Positions 1 to 7,908 of a stretch of DNA of 64,000 bases are shown here, piece after piece. The notes under the pieces were generated by a model. The model saw nothing but the letters and a program-made list of their open reading frames with translations, was not told where the DNA came from and searched no databases. The first letter of the stretch is position 1. The number at the start of each line of letters is the position of its first letter. The stretch is from NCBI GenBank assembly GCA_034522155.1, contig JAXHLP010000002.1, forward strand, positions 426,724-490,723, in the 5' to 3' direction. The DNA comes from Salinilacustrithrix sp034522155 (GTDB lineage: Bacteria; Actinomycetota; Acidimicrobiia; Acidimicrobiales; Salinilacustritrichaceae). The position numbers were made by a program, and so were the translations under genes.

Positions 1-1
1 G

Positions 2-1027
2 CGCATGCGCTTCGAGCGAGACGAGCTCACCCTCGTCGGCGGGGTCCGCCACGGCCGCACGCTGGGGTCGCCGGTCGCGATCGAGATCGCCAACAGCGAG
101 TGGAAGCGCAGCGACAAGTGGCACGAAGAGATGTCGCCGGCGCCGGGGGAGACCGAGAACCCCGAGACCCAGCCCCGGCCCGGCCACGCCGACCTCCCCG
201 GTATGCAGAAGTACGGTTTCTCCGACGCACGCGACGTGCTCGAACGGGCCTCTGCGCGCGAGACCGCGGCCCGGGTCGCGGCCGGCGCGGTCGCCAAGAA
301 GCTGCTGTCGACCATCGGCATCGACATCGTGAGCCACGTCGTCCAGATCGGCGCGGTCCGCTCCGACGCCACCGCCCGGCCCACCGTCGACGACCTGGCC
401 GCCGTCGACGGGAACGAGGTCCGCTGCTTCGACCCCAGCGCCACCGACGCCATGATCACCGAGATCAAGGCCGCGGCCAAGGAGGGCGACTCCCTCGGCG
501 GCATCGCCGAGGTCCTGGCCTACGGCGTGCCGGTCGGGCTCGGCAGCCACGTCCACTGGGACCGCAAGATCGACGGTCTCCTCGCCCAGGCGCTGATGAG
601 CATCCAGGCGGTCAAGGGCGTGGAGATCGGCGACGGCTTCGACGTGGCCGGCGAGCGGGGCAGCGCAGCCCACGACCCCATCACCTGGGCCGGCGGCGAC
701 GAAGGCTCCGGCGGCTACGTCCGCGAGTCGTCCCGGGCCGGCGGGGTCGAGGGCGGCATGACCTCCGGCGAGCTCGTGGTGGCCCGGGTGGCCATGAAGC
801 CGCTGGCGTCGCTGAACAAGCCCGTGCTCAAGACCATCGACACCGTCACCAAGGACGAGACCGTGTCGTTCAAGGAGCGCACCGACGTCACTGCCGTGCC
901 CGCCATGGGCGTGGTCGCCGAGACGATGACGGCGCTCGTGCTCGCCGCCGAGGCTGCCCGCAAGTTCGGCGGCGACTCGGTCGAGGAGTTCGTCCGCAAC
1001 CGCGACGCGTTCGTCGCGTCCCTGTGA
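2..1027 (+). CDS. aroC: Chorismate synthase, 5'-truncated by the window edge
   Basis: Converts 5-enolpyruvylshikimate-3-phosphate to chorismate using reduced FMN, the last step of the shikimate pathway. The frame is open from the first bases, and the first visible residues (MRFERDELTLVGGVRHGRTL) match an internal stretch of the family, so about 50 N-terminal residues lie upstream. The hallmark RPGHADLPGMQKYGF and ARETAARVAAGAVAK segments follow, and the C-terminal RTDVTAVPAMGVVAE block is present. The stop overlaps the GTG start of aroK by 4 bases, which implies translational coupling in an aroC-aroK-aroB-aroQ operon. Identification is secure; only the true start is missing. Confidence 0.96.
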   Translation, partial: RMRFERDELTLVGGVRHGRTLGSPVAIEIANSEWKRSDKWHEEMSPAPGETENPETQPRPGHADLPGMQKYGFSDARDVLERASARETAARVAAGAVAKKLLSTIGIDIVSHVVQIGAVRSDATARPTVDDLAAVDGNEVRCFDPSATDAMITEIKAAAKEGDSLGGIAEVLAYGVPVGLGSHVHWDRKIDGLLAQALMSIQAVKGVEIGDGFDVAGERGSAAHDPITWAGGDEGSGGYVRESSRAGGVEGGMTSGELVVARVAMKPLASLNKPVLKTIDTVTKDETVSFKERTDVTAVPAMGVVAETMTALVLAAEAARKFGGDSVEEFVRNRDAFVASL

Positions 1028-1541
1028 GGCACCTGGTACTGGTCGGGCTCATGGCCACTGGCAAGTCCACGGTCGGGCACCTGGTCGGCGACACACTGGG
1101 GCGACCGGTGCTCGACACCGACGACGAGGTCGAGGCACGCGCGGGTCGGTGCGCGACATCTGGCGGACCGACGGCGAGGCCGCCTTCCGCCGGATGGAGA
1201 CCGAGGTCCTGGCCGACCTGCTCGATCGCCCGAACGCCTCGGTCGTCGCGGGGGCCGGCGGCGTGGTGCTCGCCGACGAGAACCGTCGCCTCCTGGCTGG
1301 CGACGATGCCGATGTCGTGTGGCTGCGGGCCCGGCCCGACACGCTGGTCGGTCGGGTCGTCGAGGCCGCCGACGCACACCGTCCGCTCCTCGACGACGAT
1401 CCGGCGGGCATGCTGGAGCGCATGGACCACGAACGCCGCGACCTCTACGAGGCCGTCGCCGACCACGTGGTCGACGTCGACGACCTCGACCCCGACGAGG
1501 TGGCGCGAGCGGTGTGCGCGCTGGTGGTGGAGACGTCGTGA
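1024..1541 (+). pseudogene. aroK: Shikimate kinase with an internal frameshift
   Basis: Phosphorylates shikimate at O3 with ATP. The GTG start overlaps the aroC stop. The first frame gives the P-loop (GLMATGKST) and the DTDDEVEARAG shikimate-binding region, then becomes nonsense. The remainder resumes from 1149 in another frame as VRDIWRTDGEAAFRRMETE, with the AGAGGVVL and lid regions, ending at the aroB overlap. The junction is near 1143-1150, where GGTCGGTG would read correctly with one added base or with the TCGG repeated. Repaired length is about 172 residues, normal for the family. Everything else about the gene is intact and the product is needed by its operon partners, so a sequencing error is more likely than real decay. 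Confidence 0.85.
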
Positions 1542-2542
1542 TCACCGTCGAGGTCCCGGTCCCCGGTCACCGCTACGACGCGGTCGTGGGCCGCGACGTT
1601 CTCGACCAGCTTCCCGGCCTGCTGCCCGCGGGGGTGCGGCGGGCAGCGGTGGTGACCCAGGCCGAGATCGGCGTCACCGTCGACCCCGGCGTCGACAACC
1701 GCGTGTTCCACATCGCCGACGGCGAGGGGGCCAAGGCGCTGTCCACCGTCGAGATGCTGTGCCGCAACTGGGCGTCGTACGGGCTGACCCGGGGCGACGT
1801 GGTCGTGGCCGTGGGTGGCGGTGTGGTCACCGACACCGTCGGGTTCGCCGCCGCGTCGTACCATCGCGGGGTGCCGGTCGTGCACGTCCCGACCACGCTG
1901 CTCGGCATGATCGACGCCGCCATCGGCGGCAAGACCGGCGTCAACCTGCCCGAGGGCAAGAACCTGGTCGGGGCGTTCTGGCAGCCGAGCGGCGTGCTCT
2001 GCGACCTCGCCACGCTCGACACCCTGCCCGAACGCGAGTACCGCTCGGGGTTGGGCGAGCTGTCGAAGTACCGGTTCCTGCCCGGCGGCGACGGACTCGA
2101 GACCCTCGACTTCGCCGAGCAGGTGGCCCGGTGCATCAAGATCAAGGCCGCGATCGTGGCCGCCGACGAGCGTGAAGGTGGCCGCCGGGCGATCCTCAAC
2201 TACGGCCACACCCTGGCCCATGCCATCGAGACCGCGGGCACCTACGACCTGCGCCACGGCGAGGCCGTGGCCGTGGGCCTGCACTACGCCGCCGTGCTCG
2301 GCGCCCGGCTCGGGCGTATCGACGACGCTCGTGTCGCCGAGCACCGGGCCGTGCTCGCCCACTACGAGCTGGCCGACCAGCTGCCCGAGGGGCTCGGCGA
2401 CGACGACCTGCTCGAGCTCATGGGCCGCGACAAGAAGGCGGTGGACGGCCTCACGTTCGTGCTCGACGGACCCGAGGGGGTGGAGGTCGTCCCCGATGTC
2501 GACCCCGACGATGCGCTCGACGCGCTGGAGCAGGTCCGATGA
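1538..2542 (+). CDS. aroB: 3-dehydroquinate synthase
   Basis: Closes DAHP to 3-dehydroquinate, the second shikimate step, using NAD and a divalent metal. The 334-residue product has the NAD-binding VAVGGGVVTDTVGFAA segment, the TTLLGMIDAAIGGKTGVN active-site block, KIKAAIVAADERE, and the metal-ligand motif NYGHTLAHAIE followed by HGEAVAVGL. The frame extends further upstream, but GTG at 1538 overlaps the aroK stop by 4 bases and matches the usual family N-terminus. It also ends in a 4-base overlap with aroQ. Nothing unusual is seen. Confidence 0.95.
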   Translation: MITVEVPVPGHRYDAVVGRDVLDQLPGLLPAGVRRAAVVTQAEIGVTVDPGVDNRVFHIADGEGAKALSTVEMLCRNWASYGLTRGDVVVAVGGGVVTDTVGFAAASYHRGVPVVHVPTTLLGMIDAAIGGKTGVNLPEGKNLVGAFWQPSGVLCDLATLDTLPEREYRSGLGELSKYRFLPGGDGLETLDFAEQVARCIKIKAAIVAADEREGGRRAILNYGHTLAHAIETAGTYDLRHGEAVAVGLHYAAVLGARLGRIDDARVAEHRAVLAHYELADQLPEGLGDDDLLELMGRDKKAVDGLTFVLDGPEGVEVVPDVDPDDALDALEQVR

Positions 2543-2994
2543 CGCAGGGTCTAGAAACCACCGTCCTGCTGCTGTCGGGGCCGAACCTGAACCTGCTGGG
2601 CGATCGCGAGCCCGAGATCTACGGCACCGACACCCTCGCCGATCACGTGACGACCGCGACCCATGCCGGCACCCAGGTCGGGCTCCACGTGGAGCACCAC
2701 CAGTCCAACCACGAGGGTGCGCTCATCGAACAGATCCAGCACGCGCGCGGGCGGTGCGCGGCGATCGTGATCAACGCCGGCGCGTTCACCCACTACTCGT
2801 GGGCCATCCACGACGCGCTCGCCGCGTTCGACGGGCCGGTCGTGGAGCTGCATCTCTCCGATCCGAAGACCCGTGAGGAGTGGCGCCACGTCTCCGTCGT
2901 CGAGCCGTTGGCCGACGCGGTGGTGGCCGGGCTCGGGGGCGACGGCTACCGGGTCGCGATCGAGAAGACGAAGGAGCTCCTCGATGCCCGCTGA
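2539..2994 (+). CDS. aroQ: Type II 3-dehydroquinate dehydratase
   Basis: Dehydrates 3-dehydroquinate to 3-dehydroshikimate; the type II enzyme is a dodecamer that works through an enolate intermediate. At 151 residues it has the usual size. Visible motifs are GPNLNLLGDREPEIYG with the catalytic tyrosine, the HHQSNHEG loop, INAGAFTHYSWAIHDAL and the HLSDP histidine region. The start overlaps the aroB stop by 4 bases, and the downstream peptidase begins inside its last four codons. Confidence 0.96.
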   Translation: MTQGLETTVLLLSGPNLNLLGDREPEIYGTDTLADHVTTATHAGTQVGLHVEHHQSNHEGALIEQIQHARGRCAAIVINAGAFTHYSWAIHDALAAFDGPVVELHLSDPKTREEWRHVSVVEPLADAVVAGLGGDGYRVAIEKTKELLDAR

Positions 2995-4078
2995 CCTGCC
3001 ACCGCTCGACGTCGCCGCCCGGCTCGAGCGGCTCCGAGGCCGGTTCGACCACGAGGCCTGCGACGCGTTCGTGGTCACCGACCTCACGAACGTCCGCTAC
3101 CTGAGCGGGTTCACCGGCTCGAACGGCGCGCTGGTGGTCACCCCCGAGGAGGTCACGCTCGTGACCGACGGCCGCTACCGCACCCAGGCCGCCCGCCAGC
3201 TCGAGGCGGCCGGTGTCGACGCCGCGCTCGCCATCGCCACCGACGCCGGCCCCGAGCTCGCCGCGGCGACCCGGGGCATCACCCGCATCGGCGTCGAGGC
3301 CGACGACATCACGTGGGCCACCCAGCGGCGCTGGGCGACCGACACGCTGTCCTGGGCCCACCTCGTGCCCACCCAGGGCGTGGTGCTCGGCCTCCGGTCG
3401 GTCAAGGACGACGGCGAGGTGGCTCGGCTCGCCCGGGCGGCCGAGATCGCCGACGCCGCGTTCGCCGAGGTGCGCCACCGCCTCGACGACGGGCTCACCG
3501 AGCAGGCGTTCCGTCGCGAGCTCGAGGACGCCATGGCCGACCACGGCTCGGAGGCGCCGTCGTTCGAGACCATCGTGGCCAGCGGGCCCAACGCCGCCAT
3601 GCCCCACGCCCGACCCGGTGACCGGGTCATCGGGTCGTCGGGCCGCGGCGAGCTGGTGGTCGTCGACTTCGGTGCCACCGTCAGCGGCTACCACTCCGAC
3701 ATGACCCGCACGCTCGCCGTTGGTTCGCTGACCGACACCCAGGAGCGGATGGTCGAGGTCGTGGGTGCCGCCCAGCGGGCCGGGGTCGACCGGGTCGCCG
3801 CCGGCGTCGCCACCCGCGACGTCGACGCCACCTGCCGCGGTATCATCACCGAGGCCGACTGGGGCGACGCCTTCGCCCACGGCACCGGGCACGGCATCGG
3901 CCTGGTGATCCACGAAGCGCCCCGCCTGTCCTCGCGTTCCCACGACGTCCTCGAGGCCGGCAACTGCGTGACCGTCGAGCCCGGCGTCTACCTCCCCGAC
4001 GACGGCGGCGTCCGCATCGAGGACGCGGTCGTCGTCACCGACACCGGCTGCGAGCTCCTGACGCGCAGTCCGTATTGA
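2984..4078 (+). CDS. pepQ: M24 family Xaa-Pro peptidase
   Basis: Cytoplasmic metallopeptidase of the creatinase/aminopeptidase P fold, expected to cleave X-Pro bonds at peptide N-termini or dipeptides. An N-terminal creatinase-like domain (about residues 10-130, with TNVRYLSGFTGSNG) precedes the pita-bread domain. The five metal ligands are visible: two Asp in VVDFGATVSGYHSDMTRT, His in GTGHGIGLVIHE, Glu in VTVEPGVY and Glu in GGVRIEDAV. ATG at 2984 was chosen because it gives a normal N-terminus and an 11-base overlap with aroQ; the open frame runs further up. The position between aroQ and efp is conserved in actinobacteria. Substrate preference cannot be told from sequence. Confidence 0.9.
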   Translation: MPADLPPLDVAARLERLRGRFDHEACDAFVVTDLTNVRYLSGFTGSNGALVVTPEEVTLVTDGRYRTQAARQLEAAGVDAALAIATDAGPELAAATRGITRIGVEADDITWATQRRWATDTLSWAHLVPTQGVVLGLRSVKDDGEVARLARAAEIADAAFAEVRHRLDDGLTEQAFRRELEDAMADHGSEAPSFETIVASGPNAAMPHARPGDRVIGSSGRGELVVVDFGATVSGYHSDMTRTLAVGSLTDTQERMVEVVGAAQRAGVDRVAAGVATRDVDATCRGIITEADWGDAFAHGTGHGIGLVIHEAPRLSSRSHDVLEAGNCVTVEPGVYLPDDGGVRIEDAVVVTDTGCELLTRSPY

Positions 4079-4121
4079 TCGGGAGTTGCGTGGGGGGTGG
4101 GCCCGGCTTCACCATGTCGGA

Positions 4122-4679
4122 ATGGCCTCGACCAACGACCTGAAGAACGGCATGTGCCTCGATCTCCCCGAGGGGCTGATGCAGGTCGTGGAGTTCCAGC
4201 ACGTCAAGCCGGGCAAGGGCGGCGCCTTCGTCCGCACCACGCTCAAGAACGTGCGCACCGGCCAGGTCGTCGACAAGACGTTCCGGGCCGCCGAGAAGGT
4301 CGACCAGGCCAGGATCGATCGGCGCGAGTTCCAGTACCTGTACCACGACGGCGACGACTACGTGTTCATGGACCAGGAGACCTTCGACCAGATGCCGGTG
4401 TCGGCCGCGGTCCTCGGTGACGCCACCAACTACCTCGTCCCGAACTCGGTGGCCTCGCTCATGATGTACGGCGACGAGATCGTCGGCGTCGAGCTGCCGC
4501 CGTCGGTGGAGCTCGAGGTGGCCGAGACCGAGCCCGGACTCCAGGGCGACCGATCGTCGGGCGGTACCAAACCCGCCACGCTCGCGACCGGCTACGTCGT
4601 GCAGGTGCCGCTGTTCATCGAGACGGGCGAGGCGCTCAAGATCGACACACGCACCGGCGCCTACCAGTCCCGGGCCTGA
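4122..4679 (+). CDS. efp: Translation elongation factor P
   Basis: Binds between the P and E sites and rescues ribosomes stalled at polyproline. The 185-residue protein has all three EF-P domains, with the N-terminal loop HVKPGKGGAF placing a lysine (residue 32) at the tip that enters the peptidyl transferase centre, and the C-terminal signature around VQVPLFIETGEALKIDTRTG. No gene for a tip-modifying enzyme lies nearby. Start at ATG 4122 fits family length. It follows the peptidase by 43 bases and is followed 3 bases later by nusB, so the three are probably co-transcribed. Confidence 0.96.
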   Translation: MASTNDLKNGMCLDLPEGLMQVVEFQHVKPGKGGAFVRTTLKNVRTGQVVDKTFRAAEKVDQARIDRREFQYLYHDGDDYVFMDQETFDQMPVSAAVLGDATNYLVPNSVASLMMYGDEIVGVELPPSVELEVAETEPGLQGDRSSGGTKPATLATGYVVQVPLFIETGEALKIDTRTGAYQSRA

Positions 4680-4682
4680 GGC

Positions 4683-5729
4683 ATGGTCACCGCCGCCACG
4701 CGGCGCGATGCGCGGGAGCGGGCCGTCGAGCTGCTCTACGAATCCGAGACGCGAGGTGTCGACGTCGACGACATCGTCGCCGCCCTCCCGCTCACCCCCG
4801 ACGCCTACGCGCTCGAGCTCGCCCACGGCGTCACCGACCACTGCATCGAGCTCGACGCCGTCCTCGGCCGTCACGCCCGGAACTGGCCGGTCGCACGGAT
4901 GGCCGTCACCGACCGGGTCGTGCTGCGGCTCGGGGCGTTCGAGCTGGCCACCCAGCCCGACGTCCCGACCGGCGCCGCCCTGTCCGAGGCGGTCGAGCTC
5001 GCGTCCCGCTACGGCAGCACCGACGAGACCTCCCGGTTCGTGAACGGCGTGCTCGTGGCGGTCGGCAACGAGGTGCGCGACACCCGCCCCTGGTCCGACA
5101 TCGAGGTCGTGGTCTTCGACATGGACGGCGTGATCCGGCACTGGCTGCCCGAGTACTTCGTCGAGCACGAGGAGCGGCTCGGGCTCGAACCGGGCACGAT
5201 CGCACAGGCTGCGTTCGCCGACCCCGGATACCGCGACGTCACGGTGGGCACGATCACCGCCGAGGAATGGGCCCGCCAGATCGGCGAGGCGGTGGCACGC
5301 CAGCGTGAGGCTGACGTGACCGTCGACGAGGTCGCCGAGCTGTGGCTGTCGTCCGACTGGCGCGTCGACGACGACGTCGTGGAACTCGTCGGAGACCTGC
5401 GGGCAGCCGGCACCACCACCGCCGTGTTCTCCAACGCGACCAGCCGGCTCGAGGCCGACATGGGGACCATGGCCGTCGCCGGCCTGTTCGACCACATCGC
5501 CAACTCGTCGCGCCTCGGGCTGGCCAAGCCCGAGGTCGCCGCGTTCGAGCGGGTCGCATCCGACCTCGAGGCCGATCCCGGCCACCTGCTGTTCATCGAC
5601 GATCGTGACGACAACGTCGCCGGCGCCGTCGAGGCCGGCTGGCACGCGGTGCGGATGCCGACGTCCGCCATCCGACTGGGCGGGGTGCTTCGCCGCCTCG
5701 CCATCCCCGGTGCTCCCACGCCCACCTGA
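4683..5729 (+). CDS. nusB: NusB antitermination factor fused to a HAD-family hydrolase
   Basis: One uninterrupted 348-codon frame encodes two proteins that are normally separate. Residues 1-133 are NusB (RRDARERAVELLYESE, then the helical ARMAVTDRVVLRLGAFEL and FVNGVLVAV), which with S10 binds boxA RNA in rRNA transcripts. Residues about 139-348 form a HAD-superfamily hydrolase with motif I DMDGVI, motif II FSNAT, motif III lysine in LGLAKPEV and motif IV IDDRDDN, so a phosphatase is likely. No stop separates the domains. A GTG at 5071, in the linker, could allow some independent HAD synthesis. The HAD substrate is unknown. Two boxA sites in the rrn operon of this window are likely NusB targets. 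Confidence 0.9.
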   Translation: MVTAATRRDARERAVELLYESETRGVDVDDIVAALPLTPDAYALELAHGVTDHCIELDAVLGRHARNWPVARMAVTDRVVLRLGAFELATQPDVPTGAALSEAVELASRYGSTDETSRFVNGVLVAVGNEVRDTRPWSDIEVVVFDMDGVIRHWLPEYFVEHEERLGLEPGTIAQAAFADPGYRDVTVGTITAEEWARQIGEAVARQREADVTVDEVAELWLSSDWRVDDDVVELVGDLRAAGTTTAVFSNATSRLEADMGTMAVAGLFDHIANSSRLGLAKPEVAAFERVASDLEADPGHLLFIDDRDDNVAGAVEAGWHAVRMPTSAIRLGGVLRRLAIPGAPTPT

Positions 5730-6204
5730 GGGGCTCCGCCACTGGCGGCTGACGGACGCGCCCAGGCTGGCCGCGGCGTGGGCCGACCCGAGCGTGCGGT
5801 TGTGGAACCCCCCGCCCGCGGACGCCGACGCGGCGTCGTGGATCTCCCGTTCCGCCGAGCGTTGGAGCCTGCGCCTGTCGGTCGACTTCGTCATCGACGT
5901 CGGTGGCGACGTGGCCGGCGAGGTCGGCCTGCGCAACTTCACCGACGGTCCGGCCCGCGCCGAGCTCGGCGTCTGGGTCGCCGCGGGCCACCGGGGGAGC
6001 GGGCTCGCCGCCCGCTCGGTGCGGGCCACCACCGACTGGGCTTTCGACCAGCTCGCCCTCGACCAGGTCTGGTGCCGCACCGACCCCGCCAACGCCGCCG
6101 CCTGCCGGCTGTTCGAGGGCAACGGTTGGAACCGCCTCGGCGAATCCGGCGGCAAGGTCGTCTGGTGCCGCAACCGGCCGGCCGAACGGGGTCCACGACA
6201 GTGA
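5710..6204 (+). CDS. GNAT-family N-acetyltransferase
   Basis: Predicted acetyl-CoA-dependent N-acetyltransferase of 164 residues. It carries the GNAT core: an N-terminal LRHWRLTDAPRLAAAW segment, the beta-bulge region AELGVWVAAG, the pyrophosphate-binding GHRGSGLA loop, and the C-terminal TDPANAAACRLFEGNGW typical of RimJ/RimL-like members. GTG 5710 was chosen because the domain begins about ten residues later; it overlaps the NusB-HAD stop by 20 bases, while an earlier GTG at 5605 would add an arginine- and proline-rich tail without family character. The acceptor substrate is not predictable. Confidence 0.8.
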   Translation: MLPRPPEGLRHWRLTDAPRLAAAWADPSVRLWNPPPADADAASWISRSAERWSLRLSVDFVIDVGGDVAGEVGLRNFTDGPARAELGVWVAAGHRGSGLAARSVRATTDWAFDQLALDQVWCRTDPANAAACRLFEGNGWNRLGESGGKVVWCRNRPAERGPRQ

Positions 6205-6221
6205 ACGGGTGCTGCTAGGTT
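6193..6221 (+). promoter_or_regulatory. Candidate pyr operon promoter
   Basis: TAGGTT at 6216-6221 fits a TANNNT -10 box, with ACGACA about 17 bases upstream as a weak -35. Transcription would begin near 6227, at the first bases of the PyrR hairpin. The -35 lies inside the end of the GNAT gene. Supported by position and motif only. Confidence 0.5.
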
Positions 6222-6225
6222 GCCG

Positions 6226-6273
6226 TCCTGACCGTGAAGCGGGTCCCGTGAGGCCCGTACGGACAGGAAGGAA
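6226..6273 (+). promoter_or_regulatory. PyrR-binding RNA hairpin overlapping the pyrR ribosome site
   Basis: GTCCCGTGAGGC at 6243-6254 matches the PyrR anti-antiterminator consensus RUCCNGNGAGGY at every specified base. It sits in a two-part stem: TCCTGACCGT (6226-6235) pairs with ACGGACAGGA (6258-6267) apart from one mismatch, and CGGG with CCCG closes the upper stem. The strong ribosome site AGGAAGGAA (6265-6273) overlaps the 3' arm. There is no following U-rich terminator. The inference is that UMP-bound PyrR stabilises the hairpin and blocks translation initiation, as known for mycobacterial pyr operons. Confidence 0.85.
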
Positions 6274-6279
6274 GCGCCG

Positions 6280-6858
6280 ATGGCGGAACGCGAACGACGG
6301 ATGACGCGCCCCGCCGGTGGCGTTTTCATCGCTCGCAGCCGGGTGATGGACGCCGACGACATGGGTCGGGCCACCCGCCGCATGGCCCACGAGATCATCG
6401 AGGCCAACGCCGGCCTCGACGACGTGTGTCTCATCGGGCTCCAGACCGGGGGCGTGCCCCTCGTCCGCCGGCTCGCCGACGCGCTCGGCGAGATCGAGGA
6501 CGTCGAGGTCCCGATCGGTCGGCTCGACGTCGCGTTCCACCGCGACGACATCGGGCTGCGGCCCATGCTGCCCGAGGCCATCACCGACGTGCCCTTCCAT
6601 CTCGACGGCCAGGTCGTGGTCCTCGTCGACGACGTCCTCTACACCGGCCGCACCATCCGGGCCGCCCTCGACGCCATGACCTCGTTCGGCCGGCCCCGGG
6701 CGGTGCAGCTGGCGGTCATGGTCGACCGGGGCCACCGCGAGCTGCCGATCCGGCCCGACTACGTCGGCAAGAACCTGCCGACCCGGCGCGACGAGACGGT
6801 CAGCGTCACCGACGACGGCGTCGACCTCGGCGACATGGTGGAGGCGCCCGATGCCTGA
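6280..6858 (+). CDS. pyrR: Pyrimidine operon RNA-binding regulator / uracil phosphoribosyltransferase
   Basis: PyrR binds a conserved mRNA hairpin when UMP is abundant and in many bacteria also makes UMP from uracil and PRPP. The 192-residue protein has the phosphoribosyltransferase fold, with the PRPP loop VVLVDDVLYTGRT and the QTGGVPLVRRL and VDRGHRELPIRPDYVGKNLPT segments typical of PyrR. A matching hairpin lies immediately upstream and overlaps its own ribosome site, so the gene and the genes behind it are probably autoregulated. A second in-frame ATG at 6301 could also serve as the start, but AGGAAGG is best placed for ATG 6280. Confidence 0.95.
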   Translation: MAERERRMTRPAGGVFIARSRVMDADDMGRATRRMAHEIIEANAGLDDVCLIGLQTGGVPLVRRLADALGEIEDVEVPIGRLDVAFHRDDIGLRPMLPEAITDVPFHLDGQVVVLVDDVLYTGRTIRAALDAMTSFGRPRAVQLAVMVDRGHRELPIRPDYVGKNLPTRRDETVSVTDDGVDLGDMVEAPDA

Positions 6859-6870
6859 ACCAGTTCGGCG

Positions 6871-6965
6871 AGGGCGCCAGCCCGAGGCGTGCACACGAAC
6901 GGCGCAACGCGGCTCCGTGCAACGGGCACCGTCGAGGAGCGAAGCGACGAGGACGGTGCAAGCAT
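6871..6965 (+). repeat. Dispersed intergenic repeat, family 2, copy 1
   Basis: Fills the 108-base gap between pyrR and pyrB. It shares with the inverted copy at 31275-31375 a GCGCCAGCC block and a 26-base core (6901-6926, containing GGCGCAACGCGGCT and GTGCAACGGG) with one difference. The right end folds as ACCGTC (6928-6933) with GACGGT (6952-6957); the other copy has different bases but an equivalent hairpin. No open frame is evident. Confidence 0.7.
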
Positions 6966-6966
6966 C

Positions 6967-7908
6967 ATGACCGACCTCCTGTCGATCTCGGATCTGGAAC
7001 GCAGCGAGGTGGAGCAGCTCCTCGACCTCACCGACCATTTCGTCGAGGTGTCGGCCCGCCCCATTCCCAAGGTGCCGGCGCTGCGGGGCAAGACGGTGGT
7101 GAGCCTGTTCTACGAGGATTCCACCCGCACCCGGCTGAGCTTCGAGACCGCGGCCAAGCGGCTGTCGGCCGACACCATGAACTTCTCGGTGTCCACGTCG
7201 TCGGTGAGCAAGGGCGAGTCGCTGCGCGACACCGCGCTCGCCATCGAAGCCATGGGCATCGACTGCATCGTGGTCCGCCACCGCTCCGCCGGCGTACCGT
7301 GGCAGCTCACCCACTGGTTGAACTCAGCGGTCATCAACGCCGGCGACGGCTGGCACGAGCACCCCACCCAGGCGCTGCTCGACTGCTACACGCTGCGCCA
7401 GCGACGGGGGAGCCTCGACGGCCTGCGCATCGCCATCGTCGGCGACGTCAAGCACAGCCGGGTGGCCCGTTCCGACATCACGGCGTTCACCAGGCTCGGC
7501 GCCGAGGTCGTCGTGGTCGCGCCGCCGACGCTGCTGCCACCCGCCATCGAGACCTACCCGGTCACCGTCTCCCACGACCTCGACGCGGTGATCCCCACGG
7601 TCGACGCCGTGTACGTGCTGCGGATGCAACAGGAACGCATGACGGAGGCGCTGCTACCCAGCCTCCGGGAGTACACGGCCACGTACGGTCTCACCAACGA
7701 GCGCGCCGAGCGGCTGGATGACGACGCCGTGGTCATGCACCCCGGCCCCATGAATCGGGGCGTGGAGATCGAGGGCGATGTCGCCGACCTCGAGCGGTCG
7801 GTGATCGTCGACCAGGTCCGCAACGGCGTCGCGGTGCGCATGGCCGTTCTCTTCCTGCTGCTCGGGTCGGGTTCCGACCTGCTCGCCGTCCCGGAGGCCG
7901 AGGCATGA
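6967..7908 (+). CDS. pyrB: Aspartate carbamoyltransferase catalytic subunit
   Basis: Forms N-carbamoyl-L-aspartate from carbamoyl phosphate and aspartate. The 313-residue protein has the carbamoyl-phosphate motif FYEDSTRTRLSFE, the loop SVSKGESLRDT, GDGWHEHPTQALLD, and the aspartate-binding HPGPMNRGVEI. ATG 6967 gives the normal family N-terminus; longer in-frame versions would read through the intergenic repeat. No regulatory pyrI follows. It overlaps pyrC by 4 bases. Confidence 0.96.
   Translation: MTDLLSISDLERSEVEQLLDLTDHFVEVSARPIPKVPALRGKTVVSLFYEDSTRTRLSFETAAKRLSADTMNFSVSTSSVSKGESLRDTALAIEAMGIDCIVVRHRSAGVPWQLTHWLNSAVINAGDGWHEHPTQALLDCYTLRQRRGSLDGLRIAIVGDVKHSRVARSDITAFTRLGAEVVVVAPPTLLPPAIETYPVTVSHDLDAVIPTVDAVYVLRMQQERMTEALLPSLREYTATYGLTNERAERLDDDAVVMHPGPMNRGVEIEGDVADLERSVIVDQVRNGVAVRMAVLFLLLGSGSDLLAVPEAEA

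Noticed and set aside
100..2175. 691-residue plus-strand open frame
   Set aside because: Out-of-frame reading of aroC and aroB, almost only Arg, Gly, Pro; only its 1024-1140 part is real aroK.
4035..6584. 849-residue minus-strand open frame
   Set aside because: Antisense shadow of efp, nusB-HAD, GNAT and pyrR; low-complexity composition with no domain, typical for GC-rich DNA.
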